Assembly: GCA_934675575.1 (NCBI GenBank) | Contig: CAKUQQ010000005.1 | Coordinates: forward strand, 124,001-188,000 | Length of the DNA: 64,000 nt | Source: an uncultured Muribaculaceae bacterium | GTDB lineage: Bacteria; Bacteroidota; Bacteroidia; Bacteroidales; Muribaculaceae | Direction: 5' to 3' | Shown: positions 54,860 to 63,747 of the stretch, in pieces | Numbering within the stretch: position 1 is the first letter of the stretch | Layout of the letters: each line of letters starts with the position of its first letter | Notes under the pieces: model-generated | The model's input: only the letters and a program-made list of their open reading frames with translations | What the model was told of the DNA's origin: nothing | Databases searched by the model: none | Made by a program: the position numbers and the translations under genes

Positions 54860-55735
54860 TCAGTCAATGTATCGTTTCACAATGTCGGCATAAGAATCAA
54901 TACGCCTATCTCTGAAGAATGGCCACCAACGACGCACTGATTCTGTGCGAGCGAAATCCACATCAACAACTTTCTCTATCTCACAATCTGCCGGAGCTCG
55001 GAACAACAATTCTCCTTGCGGACCGGCAACAAAGCTGTTCCCCCAAAAGGTTATTCCATTTGTCTGGTTAGATTTATCAGCCTCATAGCCTACACGGTTG
55101 ACTGTAACCACTGGCAAGCCGTTGGCAACGGCATGACCGCGCTGAACCGTCAGCCAAGCGTTCAACTGGCGTTCTTTTTCCTCTTGAGTATCGGTCGATT
55201 CAAATCCTATTGCCGTGGGGTAAATCAGAATATCAGCACCATTCAGCGCCATAAGCCTCGCTGCCTCCGGATACCATTGGTCCCAGCACACCAGCACGCC
55301 AAGTTTACCCAAAGAGGTGTTTATCGGTTTGAATCCCAAGTCACCAGGCGTGAAATAGAATTTCTCATAATAGGCCGGGTCATCTGGAATGTGCATCTTG
55401 CGATATTTGCCAGCAATCGAGCCATCGGCCTCAAAAACTACCGCCGTATTGTGATAAAGTCCCTTGGCTCTACGCTCAAACATAGAAGTCACCAAAACCA
55501 ATGACAATTCTTTAGCTATATGCGAATAAAATGCGGTTGCCTCTCCGGGAATCGGCTCGGCTATTTCGAAGTTATCCACATTTTCTTCCTGACAAAAATA
55601 CAAACTATCATGCAATTCCTGCAGAACCACAAGTTGCGCGCCTTGCTGTTTCAACTTGCTGATTTTTGCAGCTATGCGATTACGATTATCCTTAATGCTC
55701 TCGTTATTATTTTGCTGAATAATTCCTATTTTCAT
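54860..55735 (-). CDS. aguB: N-carbamoylputrescine amidase
   Basis: A 291-residue nitrilase-superfamily enzyme converting N-carbamoylputrescine to putrescine, CO2 and ammonia. The Glu-Lys-Cys triad is seen in LVVLQELHDSLYF (Glu), KYRKMHIPDD (Lys) and VLVCWDQWYPEAAR (Cys). The immediate upstream gene is agmatine deiminase, which makes its substrate; the two genes overlap by 29 bases. This fixes the assignment beyond the general superfamily. Confidence 0.94.
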   Translation of the reverse strand: MKIGIIQQNNNESIKDNRNRIAAKISKLKQQGAQLVVLQELHDSLYFCQEENVDNFEIAEPIPGEATAFYSHIAKELSLVLVTSMFERRAKGLYHNTAVVFEADGSIAGKYRKMHIPDDPAYYEKFYFTPGDLGFKPINTSLGKLGVLVCWDQWYPEAARLMALNGADILIYPTAIGFESTDTQEEKERQLNAWLTVQRGHAVANGLPVVTVNRVGYEADKSNQTNGITFWGNSFVAGPQGELLFRAPADCEIEKVVDVDFARTESVRRWWPFFRDRRIDSYADIVKRYID

Positions 55736-56774
55736 AATTCAAAAAACCTTTTGGCAATTGCATTGTGGCACAATGCAATGAGCCGTGTTGCTTAATAAGT
55801 GGCGTGCAGTCGATGCCGACAATGTCTCTGTCGGGGTAAGCTTCTTTAATGCAGTCAATAGCTAACGCATCTTTTTCTGGTTGCCCATAGGTGGGCATAA
55901 GAACGGCACCGTTGCACACCAAGAAATTCGCATAAGTTGCAGGAAGTCGCTGTCCGTTCTCATCAAAAATCGGATTTGGCATAGGCAATCCAATCAGCCT
56001 GTATGGTTCGCCATAAACATTTGTAAATTCCAACAAATCCAGCTTCATTTCGTTAAGTTCGGCGTAATGCTCATCGGCACTGTCATTGCAAGACACATAC
56101 ACAATAGTGTTATCTGGGGCAAATCTCGCCAAAGTATCTATATGCCCATCTGTGTCATCGCCAGCTAAACGGCCATGATTCAGCCAAAGGACCTTCTGGA
56201 CTCCCAAATCCGCTTTAAGGCGTTCTTCTATTTGTTTTTTGTCAAGGAGGTCATTTCTGTTTGGAGCAAGCAAGCACTGGGTTGTGGTCAAAAGACAACC
56301 ATTTCCATCTGTTTCTATCGAGCCGCCTTCAAGCACAAAGTCTTTGCGGTTAATCAACGGAACAGAAAACATTTTTTTCTCATCAAGCTGCCTATTTATC
56401 TGATTGTCATAATTCGCAGCAAATTTCATTCCCCAAGCGTTGAATGTGAAGTCAAGCAACGCTGAACCGCCGTTACTCCGCAAAGCTATTGGACCAAAAT
56501 CCCTTGCCCATGTGTCGTTATACATGACGTTACATGCAAAAACGCCGTGCTTTGAAGTTGAAAACATTTTTTCTATGGTGGCCACATCTTGCGTTAGGAC
56601 CACCACGTCTTCATAGGCAGAAACAGCCTCGACAATAGCCTTGTAGCAACCGCAAACCTCGCTTAATATGTCATGCCAATCGGTGTCGGCATTTGGCCAT
56701 GCAAGCAATATGGCATCTTGTTCTACCCACTCAGGCAAAAAAGACGCATCGCTGTATTTATTTCTTAAATTCAT
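55707..56774 (-). CDS. aguA: Agmatine deiminase
   Basis: A 355-residue guanidino-group-modifying enzyme (PPAD family) that turns agmatine into N-carbamoylputrescine. Motifs are WARDFGPIAL, LEGGSIETDGNGCLLTT, the HIDTLARF histidine and a C-terminal GSLHCATMQLP with the nucleophilic cysteine. Its end overlaps aguB by 29 bases. Its start overlaps the small upstream gene in an ATGA junction. Confidence 0.96.
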   Translation of the reverse strand: MNLRNKYSDASFLPEWVEQDAILLAWPNADTDWHDILSEVCGCYKAIVEAVSAYEDVVVLTQDVATIEKMFSTSKHGVFACNVMYNDTWARDFGPIALRSNGGSALLDFTFNAWGMKFAANYDNQINRQLDEKKMFSVPLINRKDFVLEGGSIETDGNGCLLTTTQCLLAPNRNDLLDKKQIEERLKADLGVQKVLWLNHGRLAGDDTDGHIDTLARFAPDNTIVYVSCNDSADEHYAELNEMKLDLLEFTNVYGEPYRLIGLPMPNPIFDENGQRLPATYANFLVCNGAVLMPTYGQPEKDALAIDCIKEAYPDRDIVGIDCTPLIKQHGSLHCATMQLPKGFLNYENRNYSAK

Positions 56775-56995
56775 TCATTAATATTTTCCCAAATCGAGTC
56801 TCTTGAGTTCAGAAATTCATCTAAGTACTCGCGATAACCGTTTCTGGTTCCGTAACCATTAGCCTTGCACCAGTCCTTATAATCGGCCATAAGTGCCCGG
56901 TCACTATCAATCATCATCTTAAATTCACTGGCAGCGTCCTCGGCTTGAGCATGTTTGTCCAACAACATTTGTAATATTTCTGAAATATCATTCAT
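56771..56995 (-). CDS. Small conserved acidic protein upstream of aguA
   Basis: A 74-residue protein beginning MNDISEILQML. It is helical, acidic and rich in Asp and Glu (LNSRDSIWENINE at the end). I recall similar small proteins in Bacteroidales but know no function. The open frame extends upstream to 57121, but the ATG at 56995 is a better start because the upstream part is low-complexity and A+T-rich. The stop overlaps the aguA ATG by 4 bases, so translation is coupled. Confidence 0.7.
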   Translation of the reverse strand: MNDISEILQMLLDKHAQAEDAASEFKMMIDSDRALMADYKDWCKANGYGTRNGYREYLDEFLNSRDSIWENINE

Positions 56996-57210
56996 ATTAA
57001 AGAACCAACAGAATCTATGATTTTTAATTTCATCAAAAATACAGCTTTTGTTCCTACTATCAAATAATTCTTTAGTTAAAAGTGGAATACAAATCACAAA
57101 ATCAATGAAACTATAATGCAAACTTCATTTAGTCTAATTAACTGGTAGGGGAAATGGCGTTTCCTTGGTCATAATGTAATTTTGAGTTATCAGAACAAAA
57201 ATTAAAAATT

Positions 57211-57432
57211 ATGGACAAAGCTATCGTAATAACACAAAACTTGATAAGTCGTCTGCAAAACTTGACGGCAGAGGAAAAAGCAACGCTGTTTGAAACCTTG
57301 ATATGTGAGGTGGTTTTGAAAACAGAACGCAAACAAAAGTTGTCACCAATTCAAGAGCTAAATTACATGATTTTAAAAGACAATGTGACGCGAGAATCAG
57401 AACGTTACCGCAAATTAACCGCCAACGCCTGA
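57211..57432 (+). CDS. Small hypothetical protein, helical
   Basis: A 73-residue predicted protein with a regular amphipathic helical N-terminal half (VITQNLISRLQNLTAEEKATLF) and a charged C-terminus. No signal peptide or motif. It starts with an ATG after an A-rich leader and ends 85 bases before the DUF4836 gene, in the same direction. Composition looks protein-like, but I recognise no family; it might be a small regulatory or toxin/antitoxin-like protein, or spurious. Confidence 0.45.
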   Translation: MDKAIVITQNLISRLQNLTAEEKATLFETLICEVVLKTERKQKLSPIQELNYMILKDNVTRESERYRKLTANA

Positions 57433-57517
57433 TTATGCGAATTAATGGTGCTTTTTGAATACGCAGTTTGAAAATTAAATGTTACTTTTGTAGTGAAATA
57501 TACATTATACGTGAAAA

Positions 57518-58996
57518 ATGAAAAAAGGATTGTTTGTTTTCACAATACTCTTGTTGGCACTATGTTCGTGCTCAAACGATGAGCAACTCTTGGAGATGAT
57601 ACCACACGACGCAACCGGAATAGTTTGCTTTGACCTGCAAAAGATATTAAAAAAGTCAGGCATTGAAAACGACGGTAAGATAGAATTACCGCAAGAACTC
57701 CAGAACACAATCAAGCAAAATGATGATGCTTCATGGTGCGGAATAATAAAGAATTTGCCAAACATGGGTATTGACCCAAAATCTAAGGCTTACTGCTTCA
57801 TGACCACAAAGACTTATGGGTTATCGTTCCTTGTATGTCTCGACGATGATAGCCAGGCAATCGATTTCATTCAACGCCAAAATGGCACAAAAGCTAAAGA
57901 AGCAGACGGATACAACTATATATATTTGGGTGATTATTTCTATGCTGTGAAAGACGGTGTGCTTTTTGTTGGGCGATTTAACCGCCCAATTGACGAGCAA
58001 GGCGCGCTTAAAGCGGCAAAACGCTTGTTTGCCAAAACTGACGAAAGCATAAAAACAGATAAAGACATTGAAGAGCAACTTGAAGAAGGCGACGTGAGCG
58101 CATTTTTTAAGGTGAAGGGGTTAAAGACCTTACTTGACATGAGCGAAACATATCGCGACATTGCAAGTAAGTTTCCCCTTATAACACTTTTCACAGAAAG
58201 TGACATTGACGCTTTCTCTTTTAACGCGACGGCAACTGAAAAAGAGATTGACATAAAAACAAAAATTAAAGCTGCAAAAACAAGCGAGTATGCCACACTG
58301 ATGAATTTAACGCTGGGACAGCCCTCGGCTTCTGTGCTGTTGGCAATTCCAAACTCAATGAAATACATAGCATCAATGAGTGTGAAAGGCAATGAGTTTG
58401 TTAAATTGCCACAAGTGGGACAAATAGTGAAAGTCATACAAAGCATGCCTTATTTTGACAGATTAGACATTGCAAGCATGCTGAATGATGTTGACGGTCC
58501 AATAGCAGTGGGCATGTCGCCAGACCCGACTTTCGTGGGACAATGGAATGCAGTGATTGCAGCAAAAGTAAAAAGCCCTAAATTGATAATCAGTAAAATC
58601 AGCCATTTTGCAACAGGGCTCGGACAAGCTCCAGAACTGTATGATAATGAATATGTGTATGAGTACAACAACAAAGCTATCGTGGTGGGGGAGCGACAAA
58701 ATGTGCTCTACATAAAAATGCTCGATTACGAACAAACTGAAGGCTATGCGAATACTATACCTGGCCTGAACCAATTCTTTAATGGCAACAAATTTGGTCT
58801 CGTGCTTCAAACCGCCGCAAACCAAAAGAATGGATTCTTTACCTACGGTCTAAAAGACCCATATAACGCTGAAGGAAAGTTTTATTGTTCCGACACCAAA
58901 GCCAACCCCTTGCTTTATTTGATGGAATGTGTTTGCTCCATAAAACCAGATTCTCAATTCTCACAAGAAAATTTTGACCTCATGCCTACCGAATAA
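57518..58996 (+). CDS. DUF4836 family lipoprotein
   Basis: A 492-residue lipoprotein: signal peptide with the lipobox LCSC (Cys18), then a long beta-alpha region. It opens with MIPHDATGIVCFDLQKILKKSG, the pattern of DUF4836 proteins of Bacteroidota. Later parts contain ALKAAKRLFAKTDES and NGPIAVG-like repeats of the two-fold domain. Role unknown; it is probably anchored in the outer or inner membrane. A possible -7 box TACTTTTG is at 57483-57490, and a hairpin follows the gene. Confidence 0.82.
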   Translation: MKKGLFVFTILLLALCSCSNDEQLLEMIPHDATGIVCFDLQKILKKSGIENDGKIELPQELQNTIKQNDDASWCGIIKNLPNMGIDPKSKAYCFMTTKTYGLSFLVCLDDDSQAIDFIQRQNGTKAKEADGYNYIYLGDYFYAVKDGVLFVGRFNRPIDEQGALKAAKRLFAKTDESIKTDKDIEEQLEEGDVSAFFKVKGLKTLLDMSETYRDIASKFPLITLFTESDIDAFSFNATATEKEIDIKTKIKAAKTSEYATLMNLTLGQPSASVLLAIPNSMKYIASMSVKGNEFVKLPQVGQIVKVIQSMPYFDRLDIASMLNDVDGPIAVGMSPDPTFVGQWNAVIAAKVKSPKLIISKISHFATGLGQAPELYDNEYVYEYNNKAIVVGERQNVLYIKMLDYEQTEGYANTIPGLNQFFNGNKFGLVLQTAANQKNGFFTYGLKDPYNAEGKFYCSDTKANPLLYLMECVCSIKPDSQFSQENFDLMPTE

Positions 58997-59039
58997 TAAG
59001 GCACAAGGTCAAAATCTATCGTTTATTCATTTACCTATT

Positions 59040-59065
59040 TGCCGCAACAAACATGCGGCAGGTTT
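59040..59065 (+). terminator. Terminator after the DUF4836 gene
   Basis: Stem TGCCGCA (59040-59046) / TGCGGCA (59054-59060) with a 7-base loop, followed by GGTTTTT. It lies between two convergent genes; the T-run serves the plus-strand gene. Confidence 0.65.
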
Positions 59066-59066
59066 T

Positions 59067-59807
59067 TCACGCAAACTCCGCTTGAGCTTGAGCTAAAGTT
59101 TCTGGTTTGCCAACATCGAGCCACTTATAAGAGCCATGCTTGGCATATCCTTTTATCAACAGCTTTCCACAATTTTCGTAATAGAATGGAACTATTGAAA
59201 AAACAGGATTTGCGGAATGCTTTTCCAAGTCATTAAAGATTTCTGGAGAAATCACGTGAATTCCACCAAATGCCAATCTCTGAAGTTTTGCTGCATCTTC
59301 TTTATCAAGAGTATTGGGCCTAACCTCACCGGTCTTTATATTTGTCCAGCCACGAAGGCTCATTTCGTCATCAAACAACAAATAGCGAGCTGTGTCACGC
59401 TCTTTGACAAGCAATGTGGCCACAGCCTTGTGGTGCTTATGGTAGTTATAAATGTCGAGCAAATTCAGGTCGGTAAGAATGTCGGCATTGTGCACGAGGA
59501 ACGGCTCTGCGCCGTCCAAAAACTTGCGAGCCTTTAAGATGCCTCCACCGGTGTCGAGCAACAAGTCACGCTCATCGCTTATGTGTATGTTGATGCCAAA
59601 ATTGTTATTGGCTGCCACAAAATCAATTATCTGCTGGCCAAAATGGTGAATGTTGATTGTAACATCGTCAAAGCCATACTTTTTCAAGTTATCGATTACT
59701 CTTTCAAGCATAGGCACTCCACCCACTTTCACAAGAGCTTTGGGCATATTGTTGGTGAGCGGGCGCAGCCTCGTGCCCAAACCAGCAGCAAAAACTAACG
59801 CTTTCAT
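59067..59807 (-). CDS. MurU-like sugar-1-phosphate nucleotidyltransferase
   Basis: A 246-residue nucleotidyltransferase with the signature MKALVFAAGLGTRLRPLT...PKALV and a VHNADILTDL metal site. Short members of this family, such as Pseudomonas MurU, activate N-acetylmuramic acid 1-phosphate with UTP in cell-wall recycling. The gene directly upstream (5 bases) encodes an AmgK-like kinase, which would supply the sugar phosphate. The pair therefore supports this role, though mannose-1-phosphate guanylyltransferase is an alternative. Confidence 0.85.
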   Translation of the reverse strand: MKALVFAAGLGTRLRPLTNNMPKALVKVGGVPMLERVIDNLKKYGFDDVTINIHHFGQQIIDFVAANNNFGINIHISDERDLLLDTGGGILKARKFLDGAEPFLVHNADILTDLNLLDIYNYHKHHKAVATLLVKERDTARYLLFDDEMSLRGWTNIKTGEVRPNTLDKEDAAKLQRLAFGGIHVISPEIFNDLEKHSANPVFSIVPFYYENCGKLLIKGYAKHGSYKWLDVGKPETLAQAQAEFA

Positions 59808-59812
59808 ATCAA

Positions 59813-61243
59813 TTATTTTTTCGGCAAGAACGTTTGCTCTATGTTTTGCTCGCGGTGAACCAACTCCACTTTCAAATTAAACTCTTTGTTGATGTGCTCG
59901 GCCATGTGCTGGGCACAATACACTGAGCGATGCTGACCACCTGTGCAACCGAAGCAGACCATTAAATTAGTGAAACCACGCTCCACATAACGCTTAACCG
60001 AAGCATCTACTAGTGCGTATGCGTGTTTCAGGAATTCAAGGATTTCGCCATCGTCCTCAAGGAACTTAATGACAGGCTGGTCTAAGCCGATAAACGGCTT
60101 GTAGCGGTCATACTTGCCGGGATTGTTGACAGCACGGCAATCAAACACAAAACCACCACCGTTGCCAGACGAATCATTGGGAATTCCTTTTTTATAAGCG
60201 AAACTCATGACCTTAACTGTCAGCATGTGCTTTTGAATCTCGTCAGTAAACTGCGACATGTTGACCAATCGGTTGAGCAAATCGTTCAGATAAGGATATT
60301 CCACATAAGGAGTGCGCAGAAGTTCACGCAGATTATTGATTGCAAAAGGAACACTCTGAATGAAATGCGGTTTTTTCTCGAAATAGCCTCTAAACCCGTA
60401 AGCTCCAAGGACCTGCAATGTGCGGAACAACACGAAATGGCGCAATTGGGAATAGAAATATTCTTCATCTACAGGTTTATATTTCCTCAAAGCATCGATA
60501 TATTCCTTGAGCAATTCTTTGCGCAAGCTGTTGGGGAAATTGGCCTTCGCCTGCCATAAAAACGAAGCCACATCGTAATAGAACGGGCCTTTTCTACCAC
60601 CTTGAAAATCAATAAACCACGGTTCGCCGTCCTTTATCATGACGTTGCGCGACTGGAAATCACGATACATAAATGTAGCCGACGAGCTGCGCAACAACAC
60701 ATCAGTCAAATGTTGGAAATCGTCTTCAAGCTTCTCTTCTGAGAATTCCAGGCCTGTAGCCTTCAAGAAGCAATACTTGAAGTAATTCAAATCCCAAAAA
60801 ATAGAGCGGCGGTTAAAATCGGCTGCAGGGTGGCAATAGGAGAAATCCATGCCATCGGCACCTACAAATTGAAATTCGCATAATTTGCGTATGGTTTTGG
60901 TGAGCAAAGCTTTCTCATGGTCGCTAAACACCCTTGTTTTGCGTCCTTTCTCTATTTCATTAAACAAAATTTTGTCGCCCAAGTCCTCTTGTATGTAAGC
61001 AAGTTGGTCTTCGCTCTGTGCATACACACGAGGCACAGGAAGTCCTTTTTCCAGAAAATGCTTATCCATATAAAGGAAAGCCCTGTTTTCTTCTACACAT
61101 TCGCCAATGACACCTATGATTGATTGTGGCCCAGTCATGCGGAAATACCGCCTATTTGAGCCAGATGCCGGCATTTCGATTACAGATTCAGGCTCTGTGC
61201 CAACATAACCGGTATATAATTCTTTAAGTTTGTCTGATTGCAT
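59813..61243 (-). CDS. Sugar kinase (APH/AmgK-like) fused to RapZ C-terminal domain
   Basis: A 476-residue two-domain protein. Residues about 25-330 are an aminoglycoside-phosphotransferase-fold kinase: MYRDFQSRNVMI is the catalytic loop (Brenner-type, with Tyr-Arg before the Asp) and WFIDFQGG the metal site. Residues about 345-476 match the C-terminal domain of RapZ, with FGCTGGQHRSVY; the Walker A NTPase half of RapZ is absent. AmgK kinases phosphorylate MurNAc, and RapZ-C binds glucosamine 6-phosphate in E. coli. The fusion suggests a cell-wall-sugar kinase controlled by an amino-sugar ligand. This is inference. Confidence 0.86.
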   Translation of the reverse strand: MQSDKLKELYTGYVGTEPESVIEMPASGSNRRYFRMTGPQSIIGVIGECVEENRAFLYMDKHFLEKGLPVPRVYAQSEDQLAYIQEDLGDKILFNEIEKGRKTRVFSDHEKALLTKTIRKLCEFQFVGADGMDFSYCHPAADFNRRSIFWDLNYFKYCFLKATGLEFSEEKLEDDFQHLTDVLLRSSSATFMYRDFQSRNVMIKDGEPWFIDFQGGRKGPFYYDVASFLWQAKANFPNSLRKELLKEYIDALRKYKPVDEEYFYSQLRHFVLFRTLQVLGAYGFRGYFEKKPHFIQSVPFAINNLRELLRTPYVEYPYLNDLLNRLVNMSQFTDEIQKHMLTVKVMSFAYKKGIPNDSSGNGGGFVFDCRAVNNPGKYDRYKPFIGLDQPVIKFLEDDGEILEFLKHAYALVDASVKRYVERGFTNLMVCFGCTGGQHRSVYCAQHMAEHINKEFNLKVELVHREQNIEQTFLPKK

Positions 61244-61267
61244 AATGCTCAGAATTTAAAATACTAA

Positions 61268-62845
61268 TTAAAATTCAGAAGTGAAATGGAATTTGATTTT
61301 CGGGAAGTCTTGCTGTGCCATTTGCAGCACATAGTTAGAATCAGCAAGAAACACGTCTCTGCCATCTTTGTCTTTTGCCATAAACTGGTGTTTACGGTGC
61401 TTAAAGGCATTGAGAGCTTCCTCATCATCGCTCTCAATCCAGCATGCTTTATACAAATGCACTGGTTCCCATCGGCACGAAGCTCCATACTCATGAAGAA
61501 GGCGATATTGAATGACCTCAAACTGCAACTGCCCAACAGTGCCAATCAGTTTGCGGTTATTAAACTGGTTGATGAACAACTGGGCAACACCTTCGTCCAT
61601 AAGCTGCTCAATTCCCTTGTTGAGTTGCTTGGTCTTCATAGGGTCGGTGTTCTCGATGTATTTGAACATCTCTGGAGAGAAACTTGGCAATCCCTTGAAA
61701 TGGATATTCTCGCCCTCGGTGAGAGTATCGCCAATCTTGAATATTCCATTGTCAGGAAGACCTATCACATCACCTGGATAAGCCTCATCTACAATATCCT
61801 TTTTTTGAGCCATGAACGCTGTTGGGGCAGAGAAGCGATAGCTTTTTTGCGTGCGAACAAGTTTATATGGCTCATTTCTATGAAACACACCCGAACATAT
61901 TTTCACAAATGCAATGCAACTGCGATGATTGGGGTCCATGTTTGCTTGAATCTTAAACACAAAGCCAGAGAACTTGTCTTCTGTTGGCTCAACGGTGCGT
62001 TCCTCTGCCTTAACTGGGCGAGGCGACGGTGCAATTTTCACGAAACAGTCGAGTAGCTCCTTAACGCCAAAGGTGTTGAGCGCAGAGCCAAAGAACACCG
62101 GAGCAACATTTCCACTCAAATAGTCGGCCTCTTGAAATTCAGGATAAACGCCATTGACCAAATCCAAATCCTCACGCAATTTTTGTGCGTCGTCAGCACC
62201 GACAGCCTTGTCAATTTCCGAGTCATTCACATCGTTAATGTCAACACGTTCTGTCACATGTTGTTTATCTGGCTTGAACAAGCTCAAATTCTTTTCATAG
62301 ATGTTGTAAACGCCCTTGAAGTGCGCGCCTATGTTGATTGGCCAACTCAAAGGACGGACATTTATTTTCAATTCTTGCTCCAATTCGTCAAGAATATCAA
62401 ATGGGTCACGCCCTTCGCGGTCCAACTTATTGACAAATATTATTACAGGCGTGTTTCTCATTCGGCACACCTCCATAAGCCTCCTCGTTTGAAGCTCCAC
62501 ACCTTTTGCCACGTCAATCACAATCACAACACTGTCAACCGCTGTGAGTGTGCGATATGTGTCTTCTGCGAAATCCTGGTGGCCTGGAGTGTCAAGAATG
62601 TTGATTTTGTAACCTTCGTAGTCAAAACCCATCACTGATGTTGCAACGGAAATTCCACGTTGCTTTTCAATATCCATCCAGTCGCTGGTGGCGGTTTTCT
62701 TTATTTTATTTGATTTCACAGCTCCTGCCACATGGATTGCACCTCCAAAAAGCAGCAGCTTTTCTGTCAACGTGGTTTTACCGGCATCTGGGTGAGAAAT
62801 GATGGCAAAAGTTCGCCTACGAGTTATTTCGTCTGTAAATGTCAT
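61268..62845 (-). CDS. prfC: Peptide chain release factor 3
   Basis: A 525-residue GTPase that removes RF1 and RF2 from the ribosome after termination. The G1 motif is [17 protein letters not shown]3 DTPGHQDF, and G4 [10 protein letters not shown]. The subsequent domains follow the RF3 pattern ([34 protein letters not shown]). Its stop lies 24 bases before the kinase gene start and its start 14 bases after rfbD. Confidence 0.97.
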   Translation of the reverse strand: MTFTDEITRRRTFAIISHPDAGKTTLTEKLLLFGGAIHVAGAVKSNKIKKTATSDWMDIEKQRGISVATSVMGFDYEGYKINILDTPGHQDFAEDTYRTLTAVDSVVIVIDVAKGVELQTRRLMEVCRMRNTPVIIFVNKLDREGRDPFDILDELEQELKINVRPLSWPINIGAHFKGVYNIYEKNLSLFKPDKQHVTERVDINDVNDSEIDKAVGADDAQKLREDLDLVNGVYPEFQEADYLSGNVAPVFFGSALNTFGVKELLDCFVKIAPSPRPVKAEERTVEPTEDKFSGFVFKIQANMDPNHRSCIAFVKICSGVFHRNEPYKLVRTQKSYRFSAPTAFMAQKKDIVDEAYPGDVIGLPDNGIFKIGDTLTEGENIHFKGLPSFSPEMFKYIENTDPMKTKQLNKGIEQLMDEGVAQLFINQFNNRKLIGTVGQLQFEVIQYRLLHEYGASCRWEPVHLYKACWIESDDEEALNAFKHRKHQFMAKDKDGRDVFLADSNYVLQMAQQDFPKIKFHFTSEF

Positions 62846-62859
62846 TTATATGAGCTATT

Positions 62860-63729
62860 TTATTTTTTAGTTATCAAATTATCTATGCAAATCCTCAAAC
62901 TGTCACGCCAGTAAGGGATATTAAATCCGTAAACTTGCTTTATCTTGGACTTATTGAGCACGCTAAAGGCTGGACGCTTGGCTGCCGTGGGATAATCAGC
63001 CGAAAGACATGGCTTGACTTCGCAGGTTTTAATGTCTGCCAATTCAAATATAGCCTTGGCGAAATCATACCAGGAAGCCACACCCTCGTTGCTAAAATGA
63101 TATATACCTGCCACCCAGTTGCCACTGTCGATTATTGATTTTATTGCCGAAGCCAAGTCGGTGGCATAAGTGGGAGTGCCTATTTGGTCACAAACCACTT
63201 TGATTGATGATTTTGTGTGCCCAAGCCTCAACATAGTCTTAACAAAATTATTTCTATGTTCAGAATACAGCCAAGACGTGCGAATAATTATGGAATCTGG
63301 GCAGGCATTTTGCAAATTTTTCTCGCCAAGCAATTTTGTCACACCATACACTGATTGCGGTGTCGTAGCATGATTTTCGTCGATTGGAGTGTTTGCTCGT
63401 CCGTCAAACACATAGTCGGTGGATATGTGTATTACTTTGCATTTGTAGTTGTTGGCTGCGTCAGCCAGCACCGTCAAAGCGTCAGCATTAAGCCTGGTGG
63501 CTGCCGCAATATCAGTTTCTGCATTGTCAACGGCAGTGTATGCTGCACAATTTACCAAGATGTCAACCTTGTTGTTGCGAAAAAAGCGTGATACCGATTC
63601 GCTGTCGGCAATGTCAAGTTCTGATGAAGCTGGACTCAAAACGCAGTATTCTTCAACACTTGCGTCAAGTAGTGAGCACAAAGCGTTGCCCAACTGACCA
63701 CTGCCACCAATAACAAGAATATTTTTCAT
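62860..63729 (-). CDS. rfbD: dTDP-4-dehydrorhamnose reductase
   Basis: A 289-residue extended short-chain dehydrogenase forming dTDP-L-rhamnose. It has the NAD(P) motif ILVIGGSGQLGNAL, the YGVTKLLGEKN catalytic Tyr/Lys pair and the RTSWLYSEHRNNFVKTML segment typical of RmlD. No other dTDP-rhamnose genes lie beside it in this window, and the next gene upstream is the DUF4924 gene. It is 18 bases downstream of that gene and co-directional. Confidence 0.94.
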   Translation of the reverse strand: MKNILVIGGSGQLGNALCSLLDASVEEYCVLSPASSELDIADSESVSRFFRNNKVDILVNCAAYTAVDNAETDIAAATRLNADALTVLADAANNYKCKVIHISTDYVFDGRANTPIDENHATTPQSVYGVTKLLGEKNLQNACPDSIIIRTSWLYSEHRNNFVKTMLRLGHTKSSIKVVCDQIGTPTYATDLASAIKSIIDSGNWVAGIYHFSNEGVASWYDFAKAIFELADIKTCEVKPCLSADYPTAAKRPAFSVLNKSKIKQVYGFNIPYWRDSLRICIDNLITKK

Positions 63730-63747
63730 AACAACAATCGGTTTCTT

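Noticed and set aside
61286..62056. A 256-codon open frame antisense to prfC
   Set aside because: Fully inside a conserved GTPase gene, with a Cys/His/Leu-rich composition typical of shadow frames.
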